Origin: an uncultured Christensenella sp.
GTDB lineage: Bacteria > Bacillota > Clostridia > Christensenellales > Borkfalkiaceae
DNA length: 10,563 bases
NCBI GenBank assembly: GCA_910586365.1
Contig: CAJUGP010000017.1
Location: 1-10,563, forward strand
Direction of reading: 5' to 3'
Under the pieces are notes generated by a model, which saw nothing but the letters and a program-made list of their open reading frames with translations, searched no databases and had not been told where the DNA came from. Shown here one piece after another: positions 1 to 6,615 of this stretch. The translations under genes were made by a program, and so were the position numbers. The first letter of the stretch is position 1; each line of letters begins with the position of its first letter.

Positions 1-8
1 GAAACCAT
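1..8 (-). CDS. First codons of a truncated gene, product unknown
   Basis: Reading leftward, an ATG at 8-6 follows a GAGGTGG ribosome binding site 3 nt upstream (rather tight spacing), and the codons M-V run off the window edge. The promoter at 159-167 and a folded leader lie upstream in the same orientation, which is why I call this a gene start. Nothing can be said about the product. The true start could also lie further left, beyond the edge. Confidence 0.35.
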
Positions 9-152
9 GATCCACCTCGCATTAGTACGTTAATTATTAGCGATACAAAAAATCAAAGATTTTTTTGCGTCGCTTCCTCGCCGATTTTTCTTGCGAAAAC
101 CGTATCAAAGTTTGAATACGGCGCTCCAAAAAAATTGCAGGCAAGTTTTCTC
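9..152 (-). other. Long folded 5' leader, possible cis-regulatory RNA
   Basis: About 140 nt separate the predicted transcription start (near 152) from the putative ATG at 8, much longer than the 11-22 nt leaders elsewhere in the window. On the minus strand it contains nested complementarity: CTTGC pairs with GCAAG around a CCGTAT/ATACGG hairpin. A second long arm near the start codon pairs GCGA and CAAAAAA-ATC with GATTTTTTG and TCGC around a TTT loop. I do not recognise a known riboswitch class in it. It may be a regulatory leader or simply an AT-rich untranslated region. Confidence 0.3.
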
Positions 153-158
153 GCTTAT

Positions 159-167
159 ATTATAACA
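159..167 (-). promoter_or_regulatory. Extended -10 promoter for the gene leaving the left edge
   Basis: The minus strand reads TGT-TATAAT (167 to 159), a perfect extended -10. The hexamer 17 nt upstream is TTTATG, a poor -35, which an extended -10 can tolerate. Transcription would start near 152. It lies downstream of the ATPase stop codon, so the left-edge gene probably has its own promoter. Confidence 0.5.
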
Positions 168-210
168 CATAATGTCCAAAACATAAAGACGTAATCAAAA
201 ATTTTTTGCC

Positions 211-1653
211 TTACGAGATAATTCCGCCGAATTTCGTTAAGATGGATTCGCAATCCAAATTGTCCATATACTGTTTTTCGACGAGAACAGGGATCATCTT
301 TTTGATAAGCTCTTTATTCTTTGTTACGATTTTTTCCGCTACGGCATAACAGTCGGATATTGTCTTATCAAACAAATCATTAAGCTTTTCGATAAATTCG
401 TAAGAGTAAGGCAATTTCCCATTTCGCCACGAAGAAAACGCGTTTTCAAATCCGAACATACCCTGACTTGACATATTTAAGAGAATGGCATTGATATTTG
501 CTAAAACGCCTTGCATATTGTCGTAAATTTTGTTGAACACAACCTGTTGCGCGGCATATCCGCCGCACAGCACGCAAATTGTATTGAGAAGGTCGGCTTT
601 CCCGAAATATTCGTTTTCTTCGTCCTCATGCAAAAAATCGTCGCCGTTTTCTTCGATGTATTCGGTAATTTCACGATCCTCGGCTGCAAGGTCGAAATCG
701 ATGTCGCCCTCGTCATCGTCATCATCCCCATAAAAATCGTCTGCATTGTAATCGCTGTCGTATTCCGATAAAATTTTATTAAAAAAATTATTGCCGAGAT
801 TATCGGATTCCAAATTCAACAAATATCTTCCGTTATTGAACGATTTTGCGACCACAAAATAGCCCAAATTCCTGCAAGCCCTGATCGCATCCGAAGCGTA
901 GGAAGATTTTCTCGGAATATCCTCCTCTTTCACTTCGAGAATGCGCTCGCAAATTAGTTTTTTACTGACATAATTATGATTGTCGGACTGGATAATACAT
1001 TCGTTGATAAGCGTTTCCAACGCCGCACAAGTAAAGCCCGAACACAGTTTTGCAAGTTCTTCCATTGAAATTTCAAACTTACACGTCGAATTGTTTGCAT
1101 AAAATTTCAATATTTCCACCCGTGATTCATAATTCGGTTTGCCGATACTGATTTTTTTATCGATTCGCCCGGGACGGACAAGCGTTTCGGGCAATCCGCC
1201 GTAATTATTACAGGTTGCGACTAAAATAAAATTGTGTGTACCGCTCATACCGTCGATGAGCGTAAGTAACTGTGCAAGGATCATTTTGGATTGATCGGTA
1301 TAATACTCCTCCTCGTCGTTCGGCAAGAGCTTATCCAACTCATCGAAGAAAATCATGGAGGGCTGCATATGCTTTGCAGCTTTTTCAAACGCTCTTTTTA
1401 TTTTTCTGCATACCTGCGCAACGCTATCCATTTCAGCAATATCGATCGAATATGTATACAGCCCGCATTCGTCGGCAAGCACGTTTGCAAACAACGTTTT
1501 GCCCGTGCCCGCTTCCCCGTAGAAAATGATACCCTTAGGCAGTTTAGCGCCTTTTTTTAGGTATGCCGTTCGGTTGGTAAATACTTCGCACAGCCTTTTC
1601 AGCTCTTCCTTTTCGGTTTGATATCCTGCAATGTCGTCAAATGTGTAACCCAT
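211..1653 (-). CDS. FtsH-like AAA+ ATPase with degenerate M41 peptidase domain
   Basis: This 480-residue protein starts at the FtsH AAA module (YTFDDIAGYQ) with no upstream membrane segments, so it should be soluble. The ATPase core is intact: Walker A GEAGTGKT (residues 46-53), Walker B FFDELD (102-107), sensor-1 ATCNN and arginine-finger RPGR (160-163). The C-terminal half still follows FtsH peptidase layout, with a CGGYAAQQVVF segment like the FtsH GGRAAEE-F helix and the terminal helical region. But the zinc motif HEAGH is replaced by RNLGY (261-265), and no Asp stands where the third zinc ligand is expected. The aromatic FVG pore loop is also not recognisable. An acidic stretch (about 296-348) interrupts the peptidase domain. 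The start is set by GGAGGTG 5 nt before ATG 1653; an ATG at 1683 overlaps the -10 box and cannot be used. It is divergent from the RHH-WYL gene. It is probably a remodelling or sensing ATPase, not a protease; its substrate is unknown. Confidence 0.85.
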   Translation of the reverse strand: MGYTFDDIAGYQTEKEELKRLCEVFTNRTAYLKKGAKLPKGIIFYGEAGTGKTLFANVLADECGLYTYSIDIAEMDSVAQVCRKIKRAFEKAAKHMQPSMIFFDELDKLLPNDEEEYYTDQSKMILAQLLTLIDGMSGTHNFILVATCNNYGGLPETLVRPGRIDKKISIGKPNYESRVEILKFYANNSTCKFEISMEELAKLCSGFTCAALETLINECIIQSDNHNYVSKKLICERILEVKEEDIPRKSSYASDAIRACRNLGYFVVAKSFNNGRYLLNLESDNLGNNFFNKILSEYDSDYNADDFYGDDDDDEGDIDFDLAAEDREITEYIEENGDDFLHEDEENEYFGKADLLNTICVLCGGYAAQQVVFNKIYDNMQGVLANINAILLNMSSQGMFGFENAFSSWRNGKLPYSYEFIEKLNDLFDKTISDCYAVAEKIVTKNKELIKKMIPVLVEKQYMDNLDCESILTKFGGIIS

Positions 1654-1681
1654 AAAAACACCTCCGTGATTTGATATTTCC

Positions 1682-1710
1682 ATTATATACCATTTCGCTC
1701 AAACTGTCAT
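1682..1710 (-). promoter_or_regulatory. Sigma-A promoter of the AAA+ ATPase gene
   Basis: On the minus strand, ATGACA (1710-1705) and a perfect TATAAT (1687-1682) are separated by exactly 17 nt, so transcription should begin near 1675. The resulting leader of about 22 nt contains GGAGGTG just before ATG 1653. The consensus spacing and -10 suggest the promoter is strong unless repressed. Confidence 0.75.
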
Positions 1711-1768
1711 GACCGCAATTTCCATAAAAATTTTGACCCCTTTTTATTGGAAAATAAGCCATTTTTAG

Positions 1769-1798
1769 TTGATTTTATGCCCCCTTTTAGGGTACAAT
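1769..1798 (+). promoter_or_regulatory. Promoter of the RHH-WYL regulator gene
   Basis: TTGATT (1769-1774) and TACAAT (1793-1798) are 18 nt apart. Transcription would start near 1805, leaving only about 11 nt before ATG 1816. The ribosome binding site GGGAG (1804-1808) would then lie at the very 5' end of the mRNA. Confidence 0.55.
1782..1792. promoter_or_regulatory. Candidate operator CCCTTTTAGGG
   Basis: A perfect CCCT-TTT-AGGG inverted repeat fills the spacer directly before the -10 box of the regulator gene. A related CCCCTTTTTA sequence lies 44 bp upstream at 1737-1746, between the two divergent promoters. A protein bound here would block the regulator's own promoter. Binding by the adjacent RHH-WYL protein is inferred from position only. 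Confidence 0.4.
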
Positions 1799-1815
1799 AG
1801 TGCGGGAGTATTACT

Positions 1816-2808
1816 ATGGAAGAAAAAATCAAAATCAGCATTGCGAATGAAACGCTTGCATTGTTAAAGAAAGATTGCGAGGATTTCAAAATATTAAAAG
1901 CCGACGGCAGTTCCAACTTTAATAGTTTTATCAATCTGCTGATCTTCAACTATTATGAAACATTTACCGCAAAAGAGGAAACTCTACACGATGATATTCG
2001 CAGCGCGCTCTCTGTTATCCCCGATTATTACCGAGAAAAAGTATTCGGCGATATTGTTAAACTGTTTGCGAAACAAAATTCTTTCAACGATAAGCACAGA
2101 ACAACAACCTTTTCGTTTAAGCCGACAAAAGTCTCGGAAAAAGCGATAACGTACATAGATAAAATCGTACTGAAAGATGAATCGATTTCATCGTTTTACC
2201 GCAGAATGTTTACTGCATATTCTCAATTAACAAAAACCGAACGCGAAAAAATAATACATAAAGAAAACTATGAAATATTAAAGAAAGCGACTAAAAAAGG
2301 CGTGCAGACTTGCATCGCGCTAAATTCCAAAGATGTCTTAACCGATTCCTCTGTTTTTGCCATTGCTCCCGCAAAAGACGAATTATTTAACTACGTTCTC
2401 GTTTATAACGGAAAACAAAACCATACTTTGCGGTTGGCTTCTATCAATACGGTTTCTTTGCTTTCGGCAAAAGCTTCTGTTCCGGAAGAAAATTCCAAAC
2501 TTTTTGAAAGACAAGTTGCCTGTGCCGCACAATATCCTATGTATAATACCGACAATGAACCGATTAAAGTTCAGCTTACCGAGAAAGGAAAAAAACTGTT
2601 TAATAAAATATATCTTTATCGCCCGACTCCCATAAAAATCGAAGGCGATATTTACACTTTTAATTGCTCGGCAAATCAGCTCTTATATTATTTTGAACGG
2701 TTCGGCGATAGCGCGCTTATCCTATCGCCAAAAAAATTAGGAATATTTATGAGAAATTATTATTACTTTGCGCTGAAAAAATATAGATCGATCTATAAAA
2801 GCGACTAA
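1816..2808 (+). CDS. Tandem ribbon-helix-helix WYL/WCX regulator
   Basis: This 330-residue protein is probably a ligand-responsive DNA-binding regulator. Residues 4-48 show a ribbon-helix-helix pattern: strand KIKISIA, helix ETLALLKKDCEDF, then helix NFNSFINLLIFNYY. Residues 97-138 repeat it (strand TTFSFKP, helix KAITYIDKI, helix SISSFYRRMFTAYSQL). Residues 160-220 match a WYL domain: the WYL signature is drifted to NYVLVY (192-197), followed by HTLRLASI in place of the usual R-FRLDRI. Residues 249-325 match the WCX C-terminal extension (KVQLTEKGKKLFNKIY, then FGDSALILSPKKLG). WYL domains bind nucleic acid or nucleotide-like ligands in several families. RHH-WYL-WCX order is known from WYL1 of type VI-D CRISPR loci, but no cas gene is present here. 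Start ATG 1816 follows GGGAG by 7 nt. The gene is AT-rich compared with the carbohydrate genes. The second RHH call is weaker than the first. Confidence 0.75.
   Translation: MEEKIKISIANETLALLKKDCEDFKILKADGSSNFNSFINLLIFNYYETFTAKEETLHDDIRSALSVIPDYYREKVFGDIVKLFAKQNSFNDKHRTTTFSFKPTKVSEKAITYIDKIVLKDESISSFYRRMFTAYSQLTKTEREKIIHKENYEILKKATKKGVQTCIALNSKDVLTDSSVFAIAPAKDELFNYVLVYNGKQNHTLRLASINTVSLLSAKASVPEENSKLFERQVACAAQYPMYNTDNEPIKVQLTEKGKKLFNKIYLYRPTPIKIEGDIYTFNCSANQLLYYFERFGDSALILSPKKLGIFMRNYYYFALKKYRSIYKSD
2782..2797. repeat. 16-bp perfect palindrome at the regulator's 3' end
   Basis: TATAGATCGATCTATA lies within the last codons of the RHH-WYL gene (residues Y-R-S-I-Y). It could fold as a 6-bp stem with a TCGA loop. 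An A6T6 tract follows at 2811-2822, but no G+C-rich stem precedes it, so I do not call a terminator. Confidence 0.5.
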
Positions 2809-2844
2809 ATAAAAAATTTTTTCGATTTTGTAAATTATTGAATA

Positions 2845-2870
2845 CGGTTTTGAACCGCAAATGATATAAT
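2845..2870 (+). promoter_or_regulatory. Extended -10 promoter with operator-like palindrome for the permease gene
   Basis: TGA-TATAAT (2862-2870) is a perfect extended -10, and no good -35 is present at 17 nt. The CGGTT-TTG-AACCG inverted repeat (2845-2857) occupies roughly -33 to -21, where an activator or repressor could act. The first transcribed base is predicted at 2877-2878, at the GTG start codon. Confidence 0.6.
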
Positions 2871-2877
2871 ATAGACT

Positions 2878-4008
2878 GTGAAAAACGAACTATTAAGAAA
2901 AACAGGCAGATTTGCCCGAAAAAATATCGTTATGCTGATTGCACTGTTACTCGCAATCGTAACATGCTTTCTCATTCCGCCCGACAAACAATATTTAGGC
3001 TATTTCGATTTCAACACGCTTGCCTGTCTTTTGGCAACGCTTGCCATTGTCTGCGCCCTCAAAAATGTAAACTTTTTCTACTTCCTCGCTGAGCGGACGG
3101 TTAAAATTTTCAAGTCGGCAAGAAGCGCAATTTTAGCGCTCGTATACATTACCTTTATCGGCTCGATGCTGATCGCCAACGACATGGCGCTTTTAACCTT
3201 TCTCCCCCTCGGCTATCTCGTACTCACAAATACACAAAAAGAAAAGCACATGATTTTCACGTTCGTCATGCAGAATATCGCTGCGAACCTTGGCGGAATG
3301 TTAACTCCTTTCGGAAATCCGCAAAACCTTTATCTCTACTCTAAATTCAATATTCCCACGCTTGAATTTATGGGGATTATGGCGATTCCCTTTGCCCTTT
3401 CCGTGCTTTTGATTACGGTGTGCTGTCTGATTTTTATAAAAAAAGAACCGCTCGTGTTCGAGGGCAAAACAGCCAAACCCGAACCCAAACGAACGGCTCT
3501 TTATCTGATTTTATTCGTCCTTTCCGTTATCATGGTATTCCGTGTCGTACCCTTTTGGATCGGACTGCCGATTATACTTATTATCCTATTGATCGCCGAT
3601 TGGAAAGCAGTTGCGAAAGTAGATTATCCCCTTTTGTTCACGTTTGTGTTCTTCTTTATCTTTGCGGGCAATATGGCGCGCATCGAACAGGTGCGAAATT
3701 TCTTTTCATATTTATTAAACACGGATACCCTGCTGTTCAGTGTACTCTCCTGCCAAGTCATCAGCAACGTACCGTCGGCAATTCTCTTGTCGCAGTTTAC
3801 AACCAACTATCCCGCGCTCTTGATCGGCGTAAACATCGGCGGCGTGGGAACGCTCATATCTTCACTTGCAAGCCTTATTACGTTCCGAGAATACTGTTCG
3901 CACAATCCGGAAAAAAGCGGAAAATATGTCGGCGTTTTCTCCGCGTTCAACTTTTCGTTTTTGATTGTTTTAACGGGTGTTATGCTTTTATTGGAGCATT
4001 TCGTTTAG
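2878..4008 (+). CDS. Ion transporter superfamily (ArsB/SLC13-like) permease
   Basis: This 376-residue integral membrane protein has about ten hydrophobic segments and the two-fold repeated plan of the ArsB/NhaD/SLC13 superfamily. The first half carries the ANDMALLTFLPL segment (100-111) and the re-entrant-type loop GGMLTPFGNPQNLYLY (139-154). The second half carries SNVPSAILLSQF (296-307) and GGVGTLISSLASL (321-333). It is shorter than typical ArsB (about 430 residues). The substrate could be arsenite, a dicarboxylate or another anion; no ars gene is nearby and the sequence does not decide it. The start is GTG with no Shine-Dalgarno sequence and a -10 box ending 7 nt before it. An internal ATG at residue 19 also lacks a ribosome binding site and would cut into the first membrane segment. 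The gene is 69 bp after the RHH-WYL gene but has its own promoter. It converges on the GH31 gene, with only a T8 tract (4041-4048) and no convincing terminator between. Confidence 0.8.
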   Translation: MKNELLRKTGRFARKNIVMLIALLLAIVTCFLIPPDKQYLGYFDFNTLACLLATLAIVCALKNVNFFYFLAERTVKIFKSARSAILALVYITFIGSMLIANDMALLTFLPLGYLVLTNTQKEKHMIFTFVMQNIAANLGGMLTPFGNPQNLYLYSKFNIPTLEFMGIMAIPFALSVLLITVCCLIFIKKEPLVFEGKTAKPEPKRTALYLILFVLSVIMVFRVVPFWIGLPIILIILLIADWKAVAKVDYPLLFTFVFFFIFAGNMARIEQVRNFFSYLLNTDTLLFSVLSCQVISNVPSAILLSQFTTNYPALLIGVNIGGVGTLISSLASLITFREYCSHNPEKSGKYVGVFSAFNFSFLIVLTGVMLLLEHFV

Positions 4009-4079
4009 TAGCGCTGTAATAAAATTTATTCCATTCATTGTTTTTTTTCATTCGCAATTGAAAATACGTTTTTCAGCCT

Positions 4080-6599
4080 TTAAGCAAGGTAAAACTTGAT
4101 ATCGTATGCCCGATCGGATTGAACGCTCACCGTTACGAACAGTAAATCATGATAAGAATCGGTCTCCGATACGCTCAACGGAAACGACGTTCCGCCTTTT
4201 CGGGCGATCCGATACGAAACGGTTTCACCGTTTAGCGTGACCTTTGTTATCTTCTCCCTGCCGAGCAAATGTACTTTGAACACGATTTCGCGCTGCGCAA
4301 AACATTTTTCGCCTGCAAAAGATCCCTCGGCTTTGAAAAGATCGACGACGTAAGCATCGCACTCCTTGCAATAGCCTGCTCGATACGCACTTTTACGGCA
4401 ACTTCCCTGCTTATACGCCGTCGTCTCGGTATCGTCCTCGTAAAGATACCCTTCGTCAACGGAATTCTTTTCGGGATAGAAATCATAAACGAGCTTATCC
4501 CATTTCTGTTCTTTGGTATTCTTTGCGTCGTACGCCAACGGAAGGAGCGCGCCCGTTCGCACGAAAAGCGGCATTTCGTTCAGTGCATATTGCCGCGCCA
4601 CCGTTTGATTTCCTGCGTGAAGCTTGCCGTTGAATACGTCAATCCATTTGCCCGAGGGCAGATAAACCTCTCTTTCTCGATCCGATTGTCCGCAATCGCT
4701 TGCATACAGTCCGCAAAACGCCTGTCCGCTTGCTTGGAAATACTCGATCACCACTTTATGCGGCACATTCGGACGGATTTTTCCGAGCGATTGCGCTAAC
4801 GTTGCGTGCGTCGTTTTATCTTCCAAAACTTTCTTTCCGTCGATCCATACCGTCGCTCCGTCGTCCGATAAGAGATACAACTCTTTTTCGCGTTCGACCA
4901 GAACCGTCGTTTCAAACCGTGCCGAAAAATAGAAAACAGGCACGTTTTCCATGGGCGGGATGCCGTTTAGATTCATAAAAAGCAATTCCCATTCCGCAAA
5001 CGCTAACGGATCGCCTTGCAGCTCTGTTCCCCGGAAAAACGTTGCTTTGACCGGTTCGACGTATTCTTCGCGGCGCAGCAAAACCGCATTGTTACCCATT
5101 ACGGGAGCGATAAGCAAATCATTGCCGAGCATATACTCGTTTCGGCACGCAAGCGCCTGCGGATCTTGAGGATATTCAAAGCCTAACGATTTGAAGATCG
5201 GCTCGCCCGTGCAATAATTCTCATAAGCGTTTTTGTAGATTACGGGCAGTAAACGGTAACGCAGATAATTAAATTCTCTTACGATATCTTCCGTTTCCTT
5301 ATCGTATACCCACGGTTCGCGGTTACGGATCAGATTGATCGTGCAGTGCGGTCGGAATACGGGCGAGAGCGTACCGAACTGCATCCAACGAATAAACTCT
5401 TCCTTCGTCGGATTGCCGACGTGCCCGCCGCAATCCGCGTTAATATATGCGATCGCATTATTTCCGCCGCGGATAAGCGATTCCACTTCCTGCCCCAACG
5501 CATAGAAATCGCTTAAAATATCTCCCGTCCATTGCACCGAATAGCGGTGTGAAGCACTGTTCGTAATGGCGCAATAAAATCCGTTTACAATATCGTCAAC
5601 ATTGCCCATGATTACGGGACGGCGGTAAATTTCCTTGTTCTTCGCCGCTTTTTGATAATGATGCCGCGTAACGTCCTCGAAAAGGTACAGTCCCAGCGTT
5701 TCGGGATTGACGCCGTTTACAGGGCTTTTGAGTTTGGTATGCCAATTTCGATCGTACCACCAAATATCGAGACCGACTTGCAGCAACGACTGCAACTTTT
5801 CTTCGCGGTAAGCGATCTCCGCGGGAGAAAACACGTTTTCGGCGCCTTCGACAGGTTCGGGGTGATCGTTAAACATGATCTCTACGCCGTGACTGTGCGC
5901 GAATTGCATGAACCGCGCCATGTCGGGAAAGAGATTCAAATTGACGTCGTAACCGATCCCGCGGTCGGAAGCGGCGCGCCAGTCGGTATCGATCACCATA
6001 TTGTCGAGCGGAAAACGATGTGCTTCGTAATCTAAAATCAACTGTTTCGCACTTTCTTCGTCGTACACGAAATACTTACTGTTCCAACTGCCGAGCGTGG
6101 AAAGGCGCACAAGCTCGTTGCGTCCCGTTAGCGACACATAGAGTCGGCGCAGCATTTTCGCGTTCTGTTTGCAAAGCAGTATGTAAATATCCTGCACGTG
6201 CTCTTCGATTGTATATTCGCCCGCGCGCGCTGCGGAATAACCGCCTTCGGGCACGATGATGCGCGGCGTATCGGAAAGCGCGAACGCTTTCGGCGTTTGA
6301 TCCAAAGGCGGTAATTCGCCGCTGTTTTTTAAGGGCTGATATTCGTAAATCGTTTCGCCGTTTTCTTTGAGACAAACGCCCGCAAGGCTTTCCGCCTGCG
6401 CGGGAATGTACAATTCATACTTTCCGAAACGAATTACGCCGTCGTTTTTCGTATATGCAACACCGCCCTGAAACTCCGTGCGGTTGGGAATAAAAAATGT
6501 GTTCTTATCGCAAAAAAAGCCGTTTTTTCCGTATTCCACGCGCACAATGTTTTCGTTCAAAAGCTGAATGCGGACGTTCCCGAAAAGAATTTCTTCCAT
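4080..6599 (-). CDS. Glycoside hydrolase family 31 enzyme with inserted PA14 domain
   Basis: This 839-residue protein has GH31 architecture: N-terminal beta-sandwich (1-165), TIM barrel from about 165, and C-terminal beta-sandwich (about 640-839). Barrel landmarks are PLDNMVIDTDW (197-207), FNDHPEP (243-249), the nucleophile-strand motif WWYDRNW (280-286, Asp283), WTGD (357-360, Asp360 as likely acid/base) and GGHVGNPTKEEFIRWMQFG (391-409). Residues about 553-636 form a PA14 carbohydrate-binding module (YLLSDDGATVWIDGKKV) placed between barrel and C-terminal sheets. Family members cleave alpha-glucosides, alpha-xylosides or alpha-galactosides, or transfer such sugars; the exact specificity is not readable. 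No signal peptide is present, so it should be cytosolic. ATG 6599 follows AGGGA by 7 nt. It is the second gene of an operon, 43 bp after the DUF4965 family gene. Confidence 0.92.
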   Translation of the reverse strand: MEEILFGNVRIQLLNENIVRVEYGKNGFFCDKNTFFIPNRTEFQGGVAYTKNDGVIRFGKYELYIPAQAESLAGVCLKENGETIYEYQPLKNSGELPPLDQTPKAFALSDTPRIIVPEGGYSAARAGEYTIEEHVQDIYILLCKQNAKMLRRLYVSLTGRNELVRLSTLGSWNSKYFVYDEESAKQLILDYEAHRFPLDNMVIDTDWRAASDRGIGYDVNLNLFPDMARFMQFAHSHGVEIMFNDHPEPVEGAENVFSPAEIAYREEKLQSLLQVGLDIWWYDRNWHTKLKSPVNGVNPETLGLYLFEDVTRHHYQKAAKNKEIYRRPVIMGNVDDIVNGFYCAITNSASHRYSVQWTGDILSDFYALGQEVESLIRGGNNAIAYINADCGGHVGNPTKEEFIRWMQFGTLSPVFRPHCTINLIRNREPWVYDKETEDIVREFNYLRYRLLPVIYKNAYENYCTGEPIFKSLGFEYPQDPQALACRNEYMLGNDLLIAPVMGNNAVLLRREEYVEPVKATFFRGTELQGDPLAFAEWELLFMNLNGIPPMENVPVFYFSARFETTVLVEREKELYLLSDDGATVWIDGKKVLEDKTTHATLAQSLGKIRPNVPHKVVIEYFQASGQAFCGLYASDCGQSDREREVYLPSGKWIDVFNGKLHAGNQTVARQYALNEMPLFVRTGALLPLAYDAKNTKEQKWDKLVYDFYPEKNSVDEGYLYEDDTETTAYKQGSCRKSAYRAGYCKECDAYVVDLFKAEGSFAGEKCFAQREIVFKVHLLGREKITKVTLNGETVSYRIARKGGTSFPLSVSETDSYHDLLFVTVSVQSDRAYDIKFYLA

Positions 6600-6615
6600 G
6601 ATAATTTCCCTTTTT

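Noticed and set aside
1..30. T-box-like sequence AGGTGGATCATGG on the minus strand
   Set aside because: It resembles the AGGTGG-ACC-CGG antiterminator motif but lacks a base, the leader is too short for a T-box stem I, and it is better read as a ribosome binding site plus ATG.
1816..2808. Link of the RHH-WYL protein to a type VI-D CRISPR locus
   Set aside because: Domain order matches WYL1, but no HEPN nuclease, cas1/cas2 or repeat array exists in the window.
2811..2822. A6T6 tract after the RHH-WYL stop as a terminator
   Set aside because: No G+C-rich stem precedes it, and the nearby 16-bp palindrome is inside the gene and too far from the T-tract.
2878..4008. Calling the permease an arsenite pump
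   Set aside because: The fold fits the ArsB superfamily, but no ArsR, ArsA or ArsC is adjacent and the length and motifs do not decide the substrate.
4009..4079. Possible bidirectional terminator between the convergent permease and GH31 genes
   Set aside because: There is a T8 tract and short AT-only inverted repeats (such as AATAAA-A-TTTATT), but no stable G+C-containing stem, so no terminator is called.
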